A DNA stretch of 64,000 nucleotides from Tamarix chinensis (lineage: Eukaryota; Streptophyta; Magnoliopsida; Caryophyllales; Tamaricaceae): positions 30,532,014-30,596,013 of the forward strand of contig CM060177.1 in assembly GCA_030549775.1 (NCBI GenBank), read 5' to 3'. A program made the translations under genes and the position numbers. This document shows positions 22,135-32,467 of the stretch, one piece after another. The notes under the pieces were generated by a model. It was given only the letters and a program-made list of their open reading frames with translations. It had not been told where the DNA came from and did not search any database. Every line of letters begins with the position of its first letter. Within the stretch, counting starts at the first letter, position 1.

Positions 22135-22708
22135 TGTTGGGATATATTTTTATAGAGGTATTTACATATCATGCATCATAAATATAGCATCAAGTGGAAA
22201 ATTGTCAGTTTTGATTAGGTATTTGAGCATAGTATAACATTGTGTTGGTTAATGTATGTATTGGAGAAGTTTGGTGTAGTATGGAGTTTTATATAAGAAA
22301 CATGGGGGCTACCGTGTTAATAAACACGATTCATATTTTGGGAGAAACATTTGATGTATTTTGGGAAAAAGACACCCGTGTTTTCTTCTTATTTCCAAAA
22401 TACATTGGTTTGTCATGTATGATTTTTTTTCTTTTATAAAAGCAGAGATATTAAAACCCTAGCCATCGAGAGTCGTGTGTCTCAAATTCTTCTTCTTTTC
22501 CATATAATTATCCATTCAAAGGTAATTATCTATTTTTGTAATTGATTGATAGGTTTGCTTAATCATCCTATAATTATGCAATAGCATGAATTAAGGTATC
22601 TACCTTTTCCTCAATTATTCTATTTTTGTTTTGAATCCTCAATTGTGAATAATTTTGTTAATTTTGATTTGGTTTAGATCTCTCTAAATCCACACTAATT
22701 ATGCAACA
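22135..22708 (+). repeat. 3' LTR of copia-2
   Basis: Begins TGTTGGGATATA after the RNase H end and finishes at about ATGCAACA. It is 574 bp against about 610 for the 5' copy; the 5' copy has an extra A-rich segment near 19720-19765. Contains an inverted CCGTGTTAATAAACACG-type patch and a TTTTATAAAAGCAGAG TATA region. Confidence 0.8.
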
Positions 22709-23560
22709 AATAACTAATAAAAAAAATATAATTATGGGGGTTTAAAATAAAAAATATAAATAAGAAGATGTGGGTGAATGTAAATATGAAAAACATGCTA
22801 GAGAATTGATATCCTCCACTAGAATAGGTAAAGATAAAGCACATAAATCCTATGTCATTTATTATTTACAAGAAAGAGATCGACCAAGTTGCAAATAAGA
22901 ATCATGCTTGCACAAATTATATTTACTCCTTAAATTAATTTAATATGATAAAATGATAATATTAAAAGCTATTGAATTCTAATGGCATAGTCTAATATGT
23001 GGCTCTTATATTGAACTAGATCTAATGCATTAAGAATAATTTGAAGGATATTGATCTAAATACCCAAACTAGTACCTCAAGTGTGTTTAGTTATATTCCC
23101 TACCTTTGAATCACACATATCTAAATGTTCTACTACTTTAATTATAATCACAAAAATATTAGGTGAATTGTTATCTAACCTAGTTGTAATTTGTACACAT
23201 GAATTATATCATCTACATATAGTCTCCCTCACAAGCATATAATCATATCTACTATCACTATAAGGAATTAAAAATGAGTTGTACTCCATATAAATAAAAC
23301 TTGACAAAATAACACATATAAATGATAGATATTAAAGTAAATTCATAGGAAAATTCCATGACAGTTAGCTAAACATAGAAAATATTATTAAAATCTCAAT
23401 CCATAGTGGAGGGTTCAATCTCATCCTTAAAAAAATAATTTAGCCACTCATCATATATAAATTAATGACATAATGTATATAATAATGTAGGATAAGAAAA
23501 TATTGAGAATAAAAGTTAAAAACAAGCAAAACAAGGCAAGTAAATGACCCTCGATTAATC
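22709..23560. other. AT-rich stretch, no recognised gene
   Basis: No coding pattern, repeat boundary or RNA gene recognised. Confidence 0.5.
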
Positions 23561-23906
23561 GCCAAGCAACAAATTCTTCTTCTTCTTCATGCAAACAAAT
23601 CTTATTTTTCTCTTGAATATTGAATTGAATTGAATGTGTCTTTGTTTAAATTGAGTTACATGATTAACAAAGTAAGGGTTTCAAAGGTGAACTAATGATT
23701 TTGTGGATCAATTAAAGAAATTGCACCACAAATTGAAGGAATTATGGAGTTGGTTGAAGGTTTGAATATGGTGAAGATCTAAATTGACACTCTTATGAGG
23801 ATGGCTAAATAGATGGAAGAGAATCATGAATTAGGGGTAGAAAATGATTGAAATGAATTCATGGAAGCATAATTTTCTTGAATTAATAGAGAAATATGAA
23901 GTGGAG
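23560..23906 (+). other. Left part of an unrecognised frame split by element A
   Basis: Stop-interrupted translation shows IKEIAPQIEGIMELVEGL-like and EKYEVE segments, and the sequence resumes after element A with VEDEG when one copy of the duplicated TGGAG is removed. It looks like decayed coding sequence of an older repeat but no family was recognised. The right-hand part continues to about 27,560. Confidence 0.25.
23902..23906. repeat. Target-site duplication of A, left copy
   Basis: TGGAG, identical to 27295-27299. Confidence 0.9.
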
Positions 23907-24540
23907 TGTAATAACCCAAAATTTTACTTAACCTAATCCTGTATTATTAATACCTTAATGCAATTTTAATTTTGAGAAAATCTTATTTTAGCCTTAACTA
24001 GATTTATTGATCCTAAAATCTTAACCTAATCTAAACCATTAACCTGGAAAAATTATATTTCATAACCTGATCTTAATTCTGGTAAATTTTATCACTAATC
24101 CTATCTATTTTGGCCTATCCAAAATTTATCTAAAACTAGCCTTAAACCTTTTTCTCTTTTACTTTTCTTTATTCTTTTTATTTTTCTTTTTTCCTTTCTC
24201 CTGCTTCCTTCCTACCATAAGCCTTGACCATTCTCTATTCTTATGACTTGTAACCTACAACCATCAACCTCACCCTCTACTACAACCAACATCATCATTA
24301 TCATCCCTCACCATCACCATCCCTTGTGCTGCTACTACCATCGACTGCACATCCTTCCCCCTACCATTTCCTTCTCACGCAATGCACACACAACCATCAC
24401 CATCTCATTCTGCATGCCCCTTTCCATTTTTTACCCAATACTCTAACATTACCTCCAACAAATTTCATTGAAATATTTCCCCTGCCATCCCTCGTGCTCC
24501 TACACCATCTCCCTATACAACCATCACATGCCTCCATGTG

Positions 24541-24548
24541 TATATATA
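24541..24548 (+). promoter_or_regulatory. TATA-like box in A
   Basis: TATATATA followed by a pyrimidine-rich CATCACTCTCCTTCTCC stretch, an initiator-like context. E and C have a similar box at comparable positions. Confidence 0.35.
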
Positions 24549-26214
24549 CTCATCACTCTCCTTCTCCCTCATTTGTTTCCTTATCTATTGCCCAAACTTT
24601 GTCAAAATCTACTGCCCGAGCCTATTTTTTCTTTAACATCATCATCATTGTCGTGCGGCCCTGCTCTATTTTTCTACCCCATGCCCCTCCATCACCACTA
24701 TACACCACCACAACCACCAAGTACTACCTAAAGACTAGTGGACACACTGCCATGGCCACCCCATCACTCCCCTTCATCATTATCGGCTGTCTCCATCGAC
24801 CACCGTCATTTTCCTTCTACTTTCATAGTTCCTATTGTTTTTTTAGATTCACGACTCACACATGGCCTTACGCACAATAGTACACAACAACATTTCTTTA
24901 TCGCATGTCCGTGCACCCCCATATGGCCTGCGCATAGCCTCCGCATACATGTATGCAGCTGTTTGTTATTTTTTCTAAGAAATTTTTTGCACGAGCATAG
25001 TCGTGCCTCTTCACACAACCTGTTTGTGCATGATCCTAGCTCTTGACTTGAGAGTGCACCGTCTACCGCATGCCTATGTAGCCTCCCCATTTCAGTTATG
25101 CACCCTCTTTTTCACCCCTAAACCTTACCCCAAAACCACCAAACTTTCACCATATTACCACCCTACGCTCCACCACACTTCCACATAACTCAAGCTTCCC
25201 TTTGACTCTAGTTATTTTTATTTTGACCCTCCCTTACCTTAACTTTCCCTCAATTTTAATCTCTAATACTAATCGTATTTTTTTTCATAGGTAATATTTT
25301 GGTGATCTTAGAGGAGGAAGTCTAGGATTTTAATTCTTAGATCCTGATTTTCTTGTTAGTAAGTATACTACTTGATTTTTTACGGTTTTGTGTCAAAATG
25401 CTTGCATGGCTATGTGTGGTATCATAATATTGTTGATATATGATGGAATGTATACTGTTAATGATATATTGTGATGGTGGGAATTTATATGATATAAACG
25501 AAGTGAGAATGGGAAAGATGTGTTGATATAATCTTATTACACTAAGTTGTATTTGTGGAAAAATATAACTTATAAAATAGTAATATGGGTTAAGCTAGAG
25601 ATCTTGGTATTTTAATGTGTTAGGTGTATTAATTATGATAAAGATATCAGAGAAGTGTTTGGAGTAATTACTGAATGTTGTGGTTTCCTCAAAATGAGAT
25701 AATAGCTTAATTTGGGTATAGAAACTTTAACACGACTATATTATTATCCCATGTGTAAACCCTTGAATTAGACCACACATTTTGGATATGTCATTAATTT
25801 TGGTAGTTTAAGGATGTGTATTAAATTTGGGTAATCATACAAGCCTTATGGGAAGAGTTATGAAAAATCTATGAAATTAGAATTTTAAGAGCTCTATAAA
25901 TAGTAATATTTGGGATAAGGTTATTATTATATGTGCAAATGTGCAAGATGTAGGCATTAGACCATTAATTTTAGGCTTGATTAAAATGATAATATTTAAG
26001 AATGATACACTATATTCAGTGGTTGAATGGTCAATATCGGTGTAGAATTAGGGTTTGTGGAATTTAAGGATCTTAACTCTAGAAATCAGCCTCATTACCT
26101 GCGTGTTGTACTTAACTAACTTAATGTGTTTCTAAACCTATAAATTGATCATAAATAATATGTTAATCATTTAAAGTGAAAGATTACATGAGTAGGGATA
26201 AGATGATGTTTTAT

Positions 26215-26517
26215 ATCTATTCTACCAGATGATAATAGTGGCTCAGGAGCGTTTTGCCTCCAGAAGGTTTTTTCGTCTGTTCCACTAAATTAAGAATAGT
26301 GGAGCCCCTCATCATCGTGAAAGGAAATATAAATTGTGTAACCTTCGGATAAGACACTAATGACTTAAAGTGGAAGAGTACATGAGTCAGGACTAAGGTG
26401 ATGTTGTTATATCCATTCCACCAGATGATAATAGTGGCTCGAGAGGGTTTTGCTCTGAAAAGGTGATGTTTTCATATTCGTTCCACTAGATGATGATAAC
26501 AACAACAAAAACAACAA

Positions 26518-26551
<34 letters not shown>

Positions 26552-26640
26552 AACAACAACAACTCAAGTGTGTTCTCTCTGAAAAGGTGCTTTACGTCGT
26601 TCCATCGATTTAAGAATAGTGGGGTTCCTGAACTCTACGT
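26215..26640. repeat. Hairpin-motif array in A
   Basis: Repeating block: CCANNAGATGATAATAGTGG, then CTCAGGAG-GTTTTGCC, then a TTCGTCTGTTCCACTA-type half, then AAGAATAGTGGAG-CC. The segment at 26281-26303 (TCCACTA, 9 bases, TAGTGGA) has a perfect 7-bp stem. At least two full blocks and one partial are visible; the third is invaded by an AAC run. Confidence 0.7.
26497..26563. repeat. (AAC)n microsatellite
   Basis: Slightly interrupted trinucleotide run inserted in the hairpin array of A, where E and B have none. Confidence 0.9.
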
Positions 26641-27294
26641 ACAAAAAAGAATAAAAATGGTTATATCTAAAATAAAGGCTTAGATCCGTATTTTATCTCA
26701 TGAGATTTTTCATAGATTGAATGCGTTCATCAATTGCGAATGCATATATTATCTGTATCCTTAATTCGATAGTATTGTTATCTTAATCAGTACATAGCAT
26801 ATAGAACACCCTTTTCATGGTTGTTACTCATTCCCACGAGTAGGAGATCCTGATTCTTTTGTGTAGGTCTTTGAAAACACGCTAGATGACTTTGATTCTT
26901 TTGATGCACTATGTGGGTATGAGTGACCTATTATCTGTACTAAGTGTCTGAGCAAAGAGTTATATTATTCAGTTGATGTATTTACCCGGATATTCTTTTT
27001 GGACTCTTTGATCCATGGTATCCTTTAGTGATATTTTGTTATTTTAATTTAGAGTTAATCTACAAACTTACATTGTATTTATAATTGTTTCTTCCATTTC
27101 CATTTTATTCCTTTTACTATTAATAGTTTGAGCCTTGTGATTGATATAAAGATAGTTGGTTTGAGCCTTGTGATTGATGTAAAGATGGTTGGACAAACTA
27201 GAATTATGTTAATTATGGTGGCAACACCCAATATTTTAATTATATGCTTCCACTATAAAATAAATTTTTTTCTTCTAAAAATTTGGGTGTTACA

Positions 27295-27560
27295 TGGAGG
27301 TTGAAGATGAAGGTTGAAATATTAACTCTTTAAACTCAAGATTGCTAGCTATTAACTCTTTTTTTTTTGTGGTATCTAAGTTAGAGAGGTATACATAGAT
27401 GTAGAAAGGCCAAAAGATTATGCATTAGGTCAATGGAAATATAAGATAGAAGTTTGAGAAGGTTTAGAAAAATTATATGTCGAGATCGAGACTACCATGG
27501 TAGTTCTAGATGCTTTAGTTGACCTTTGTTCGATGTACGATCATCTGCCTCTCTCTAGGT
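27295..27560 (+). other. Right flank of A: duplication copy and remainder of the split frame
   Basis: The first five bases (TGGAG) duplicate 23902-23906. Beyond them a stop-interrupted frame shows ERPKDYALGQWKYKIEV and LEKLYVEIETTMVVLDALVD, amphipathic and acidic. No family recognised. Confidence 0.3.
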
Positions 27561-28149
27561 AAGTTTCAATATTTTCTGATTGATAGCTTCAACTTGTAAT
27601 GCCTTTTGATCATGTTCTTGTCAAATTTAGAAATGCTGGTAAACATGAAACTTATAGCTCTTAATATTATATCTCTAATGTAAATCAAATCATCTTAATC
27701 ATACTTGGATGAAAACTTCATGCTTTAAATGACAAAGATTGCTTTTATTATTTCATATGTAAATTTTGGTTGACCTTTTTTACTTGCAAAGCTCTTCAAA
27801 ACACTTTATTTTTGCTTTGTTTTCATCATAATTGATCCCAAATGAATATATATGGCTAAATAGATGTTAAATTGGCATTACGAAAAAAATACAAAACAAA
27901 GTAGGATGATTAACCTTATAAAAATAGGGTATAAAATACATTAATCATTAATTGCTACTTGTTAATTATTATAAATTTCTAATGTTGTGTTTTTGTATGC
28001 AAAAATTAGTAAAATTAGGATATCATTGGTAATTAAATATTTTCATAATAAAAGTGAGAAAAATAATTAAAATTTATAAAATAATATATTTTTAAAATCT
28101 TTCAATGAATAATAAAATATATGTAGTGTATGTATTATCATAACTTGTT

Positions 28150-28320
28150 AATACCAAATTTGATCTTCTCAACTCAGGTTAATATAGGGTTTCTGGTTAA
28201 GTTGGATTACATGTAGGATTTAGGTTAGGTTGGGTCAAGTTAAGTTAGGTTGATGGAATTTTAGGTTTTATTAGGTCGAGTCGGGTTAGGCAAGTTGGGT
28301 TAAATTTTGGTAGCTCTATT
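28150..28320. repeat. GGGTYRGGTT-type degenerate repeat island 2
   Basis: Repeated words GGTTAGGTTGGGTCAAG, GTCGAGTCGGGTTAGG and AAGTTGGGTTAAATTTTGG, followed by GGTAGCTCTA, comparable with island 1. Confidence 0.6.
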
Positions 28321-28767
28321 GGTCGCTAGTTTAGAACAATTATTTAATCTTTAGAAAAAGATGATTCGATACTTCTTCAAAATTGTTATCAAAGCCCTAA
28401 AATAACAATTATTAAAGCCTTTTTCCATAGTAGAGGATACTTTTGGTGAGTATTATTTATTAACATTTCTTATAATCCTAATGTCCTCTAAAAGTTTTGA
28501 ATTCGTCTTCCAAGGATCCACCACCTCACCAAAGGTTCCATGGTCCCTTAAAGCTTTTATCCATATCTTTTTTAGTTTGCTAACCACCCTCTTTGTCCTT
28601 TTTAGTTCCATGGAATATTCTTTCTATATCTTGCTAATGAAACTAAGAGTCTAATGTTGTTGAGATTCAATCCATGGTTACTTTTGATAGCTTTATATGC
28701 CTCTTCAACTTACTAGTATCTAACAAAAACAAACAAAAGGTTTGGGTGTCTTTTCAACTTCCTACCA

Positions 28768-29805
28768 TTGTTGTTAAAATTGGGATCCTATATAGGATCA
28801 ATTTGGAGGCTTAAAATCATATTTTAGAATTAGATCCTATGATCATAATGCTCCAAAAAAACCATAGAATATGAAACTTGTATACTACACAAGAATTAAA
28901 TTATTGAGATCTTACATTGGCAATGATTAAGTTGTAACAACTTAGAAGTAAGATAAATTGTTCTATTATTATGTATTAAGAACTATAGTAAGTCAAAAAT
29001 ATTGTAAATAAATTGTCAAATAAAAATTTAAAATTATAATGAAGTTATAGTAAAAGGAAACACACAACTCAATATGTTCAAAATATATAGCATTATTAGC
29101 TTTAAGAAAAACAAATAAAGAATTAATTAAGTAGACGATAATGAAAATAACATTAAAACAAGGGTTGAATAATTTATAATATTTAATAGGATAAAATCCA
29201 TAAAATAATTATGCTGGCTTCTAAAATATTGATGAATCAAGATAAAAAAAATAAAGAGTCAAGGCTATATGCACATATGTTAAGTAACTATATGAATGGA
29301 GGGTACATCATAAACCTAAAGCTTCTTTGCATCATGAATCCAACATGACCATAAAAAATAAAATAAAGATATTAATTTTGAATTGAAAAAAATTAATAAT
29401 TAATAATATTGTAGAACTTCATAAATTCATTTTACTATGTAGATGGAGATTGCATTCTTTTATCAACATTTTACTTCAATAACCAACTTTATTAACTTAG
29501 TGGTATATTAATCATACTATCTTTGCATCAACTTATTTTTAAGCTATTTTGCAAAATAATTTAGATTTGAGAATTAGAGAATTAGAGAAGAAATATAGTT
29601 GGAATAAGAGAAAAAATATATTTAAATATAAATCGATAAAAATTATAGTGAATATGTAGAATCATAGGACTATACCTAGGATAGTAAGATTCCATCAATC
29701 CTATATAGGATCGCAAGATTCTACAATGATTCTATTACTTTAAATTTTTACCTAGGATCATAAATCATTTTTTTAGATCATAGGATCATAGAATCATAAC
29801 ATCAA
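28768..29805. mobile_element. Possible inverted-repeat DNA element with GATCCTAT termini
   Basis: The left end TTGTTGTTAAAATTGGGATC and the reverse complement of the right end TTGATGTTATGATTCTATGATC align as imperfect terminal inverted repeats, both continuing into CCTATATAGGATC / CCTATGATC words. Those words recur near 28,850 and 29,690-29,790 only. The interior is AT-rich and non-coding. No clear target duplication (9-bp or otherwise) was found, so the class is uncertain. Confidence 0.4.
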
Positions 29806-31889
29806 ATAGGGATTTAAATAAATATGTTTCTTGCTAATGAACATGTCCATAACCTTCCCATGTTTACCATAAAGACTCTTTATAAGAGGTTAGGTGTACC
29901 TCAAATGATCTCTAGTTTCTCTCCAACATCGTGACCTCATATTTGTTTAAAACTCCATAATATATATTATATATGAAAACAAAAACTAAGTAACATGAAT
30001 ATCTCGCCAAAATTCCCTCCTTGAACATCATTACAAGTATAAAACATTCTCAATAATTACAATCTATATAAATGATCACAATATTTCTTTATAGTGTTAT
30101 CTATGTGTGTTGTATGTGTTACACTATAATAATTACATTTTCATTTATATCATTATTAATGACTCTTTATTTCACTGCATTAAAGCTAAAAATTTGTGTA
30201 TTAATCGATGATTGTTTACATTATCCATTAGTGCAATAGTAAAACACATTGAACAAGAATCTCAAAAATCCTTCCTCAGGCATCAATTACAAGTGTTAAA
30301 CCTCCTCAATAATCACAATACACCTCAATAATCATGATTTTTATATAATTTATATTATATAACAGTCACATCTTAATTCATAACATTATTACTTATTCTT
30401 CATTATGCTACACTAAAGCTTGAAATATCTGTTATCCATTAGTATAGTAAAAATAGAATATATTATTAACTACAATAGAACATAACATGACTATATACCC
30501 ATTAATAACTAAATATTCTTTCACTTTTCAATAATTATAAATAAAATAATTACAAATAATAAATATATTAACTAATGCAACTTGTAAAGGAAATAGACAT
30601 GACATAATATTCACTTCATGTAGCATCACAATTTAAGGTGGTTTTGTTGTTAATGTGCACTGCTATCCATGTTTTGCCATGCTCATATTCAATGACAAGG
30701 TAATCAGTGTAACATATACTATACATCAAATGCAAGTACACTATTATATAAAAAATAAAATTAAAAATTAAAAATTAAAACCATAAAAAAAAATATAAAG
30801 AAACTTATTCCTACCTTATAAGTATAGTCTCCCATTCCACCCTTAACCATAATTTGGTCTCATAGCACACCCAAATCAAAGAAGATTATTTTCCTACACC
30901 CTTACATTCAAATCACAGTAAACAAATGTTTGAAGAACATTATATTTGCAAGACTTTAGCATTTTGTAATAACTTTTGATGTGGTTTGGTTATATTCAAG
31001 CATCATATTTATTTTTATATTATTTTTTTATGCCAACTTATTATATTATAGACTCAGTTGAAAATATAAATTGTGAGGATGACCGATAAGTTTAAACTCT
31101 ATTATAGATTTTCATCATGTATAAATTATTTTTTCTTTTGCATTGTGAAATTATATGTTTCAATTTAGTTTTAAAAAGTAATAAACATCATGGGCTAAAA
31201 AAATATTTTGAGAGCATCAACTAGAGTTAAAATTTGCAGACATGATACTCATTCAAACTTAAGAATCAATTAAACTACTAAATATAAACAAAACACATGG
31301 GCAACCATTCTCAAATGTTAACATCTATTTGAAAAGCTTTGTTTTTATCCATGATTGATTTACTTAGCTATATCACAAGGCACAAATTTTAGTGGTTTGA
31401 GATACTATTAGGTAATAATAATAGATAACAATCAAATAAAATCATATATGTGATATATAAAAATAGGTGTTTTAAAATTTTTAATTGTTCATATATTAAA
31501 AATAATAAAGTAAATACATATTCATTATCATAAAATAAACATATATACAATTTGTAGAAAATAATAAGCTATCAATCAGGCATTTTGTACATTGCACGTG
31601 TGAGTAACTAGCTATTCATTACTTAGTTATCTAAATATTTTATTTAATATTTTTTTATGTCATTGATGTTTTAATATTTTATGATTTAGTTTAATTTACT
31701 TATTTGTATATGAATATTTTTTTGAATGGTTATCCAAATCTTCAACGAAAATTAAATTTTGATCATTGATGTATGTCTCTTAAGGAGATACTATTAAGGA
31801 AACTACTTATGGTAAAAATTATTGTTCAATAAATTTATTAGCCTATAAACTATTTTGATGTATGTAATAATAATAAAAGGTTTACGTCA
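29806..31889. other. AT-rich stretch, no recognised gene
   Basis: Two similar blocks near 30,005-30,060 and 30,260-30,330 share ATCTC..AAA-TCCCTCCT..ATCA-TTACAAGT and CTCAATAATCACAAT, suggesting a short local duplication about 255 bp apart. Otherwise nothing recognised. Confidence 0.45.
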
Positions 31890-32467
31890 CTAGATACACA
31901 CGATGCCCCAAATTCAAAGGATCCTTAAACTAATAATAAGTATGGTGTTTTGTCGTGGACACTCCAAATTAAACCCTAAACACATGAGCAAATAGTAAGT
32001 AGTGAGTAAGGGTTGATCCCACAAAAACTGTAATTAAATTTGTAGATTTCTATTGTCAAATAAAATCTCTCAGTTATCAAAGTAGGAAAAGCTAATAAAT
32101 AATAATAAAAAGAATAAAAATAACAATTCAGAAAGTAACTGAATAACAATAATGAGATAATAGGGATCAGAGGACAAGTTTAACATCTAGATATCAATCG
32201 ATCATAAACTAAAATGATCATGTAGTATTTTTAATGTTAACCTACAGAAGCTTGCATGCGTCTACTTCCTAGCATCTCCTTATATAAATAAACCAAAGCT
32301 TTCTTATGATTTATTGCCTAACCATTTACTAACCTAGGATAAGATCTCTAGATTTAATTAATGCCAACACTAAAGATTAGAGAGTATCTAACTAGAACCA
32401 TAATTATATTCATCTTGAATAATATAGTTATAAATATCAATAAACATAGATTAAATCAATAACATAT
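31890..32467. mobile_element. Left part of the host repeat interrupted by D
   Basis: Contains a TGTCGTGGACACTCCAAATTAAACC stretch, then GTGAGTAAGGGTTGATCCCAC, patterns I associate with long plant LTR elements, but I could not assign a family. The last five bases CATAT are the left copy of the D duplication. The right part resumes at 42,156. Confidence 0.4.

Larger units (their letters stand above)
19680..22708 (+). mobile_element. Ty1/copia retrotransposon with both LTRs (copia-2), internally deleted
   Basis: Order on the plus strand: 5' LTR (about 19680-20289), primer-binding site (20295), gag (about 20400-20845), direct jump into RT (20850), RNase H (to about 22085), 3' LTR (22135-22708). 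Protease and integrase are missing, so a deletion joined gag to RT. Stops and frameshifts are frequent. The RT and RNase H blocks fit the Tork/TNT1-like branch of plant copia by eye. The flanking target duplication is not clear because the 5' LTR start is not sharply defined. Confidence 0.88.
23907..27294 (+). mobile_element. Long TG..CA repeat A (subfamily I), complete
   Basis: Starts TGTAATAACCCAAAATTTTA and ends TTTGGGTGTTACA, flanked by the perfect duplication TGGAG. It is 3388 bp and carries no gag or pol motif. Order of parts: a short T-rich start, a long pyrimidine-rich half (to about 25,250), a CTAGGATTTTAATTCTTAG block, an AT-rich middle, the hairpin-repeat array (26,215-26,640), a GTAGGAGATCCTGATTC block, and a conserved end. 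B, E and G follow the same order. TG..CA ends, 5-bp duplication and TATA-like box suggest a solo LTR of a long-LTR retrotransposon; a large non-autonomous derivative is the alternative. The 184-codon frame at 24326-24880 is compositional. Confidence 0.85.

Noticed and set aside
24243..25188. Several 60-184-codon overlapping frames rich in His, Pro, Ser and Cys
   Set aside because: They lie in the pyrimidine-rich half of element A, overlap in multiple frames, and are not conserved as protein in B, E or the reverse copies. Composition explains them.
27365..27385. PBS-like GTGGTATCTAAGTTAGAG
   Set aside because: Only 8 of 12 positions fit the initiator-Met site, and no LTR boundary lies immediately upstream.
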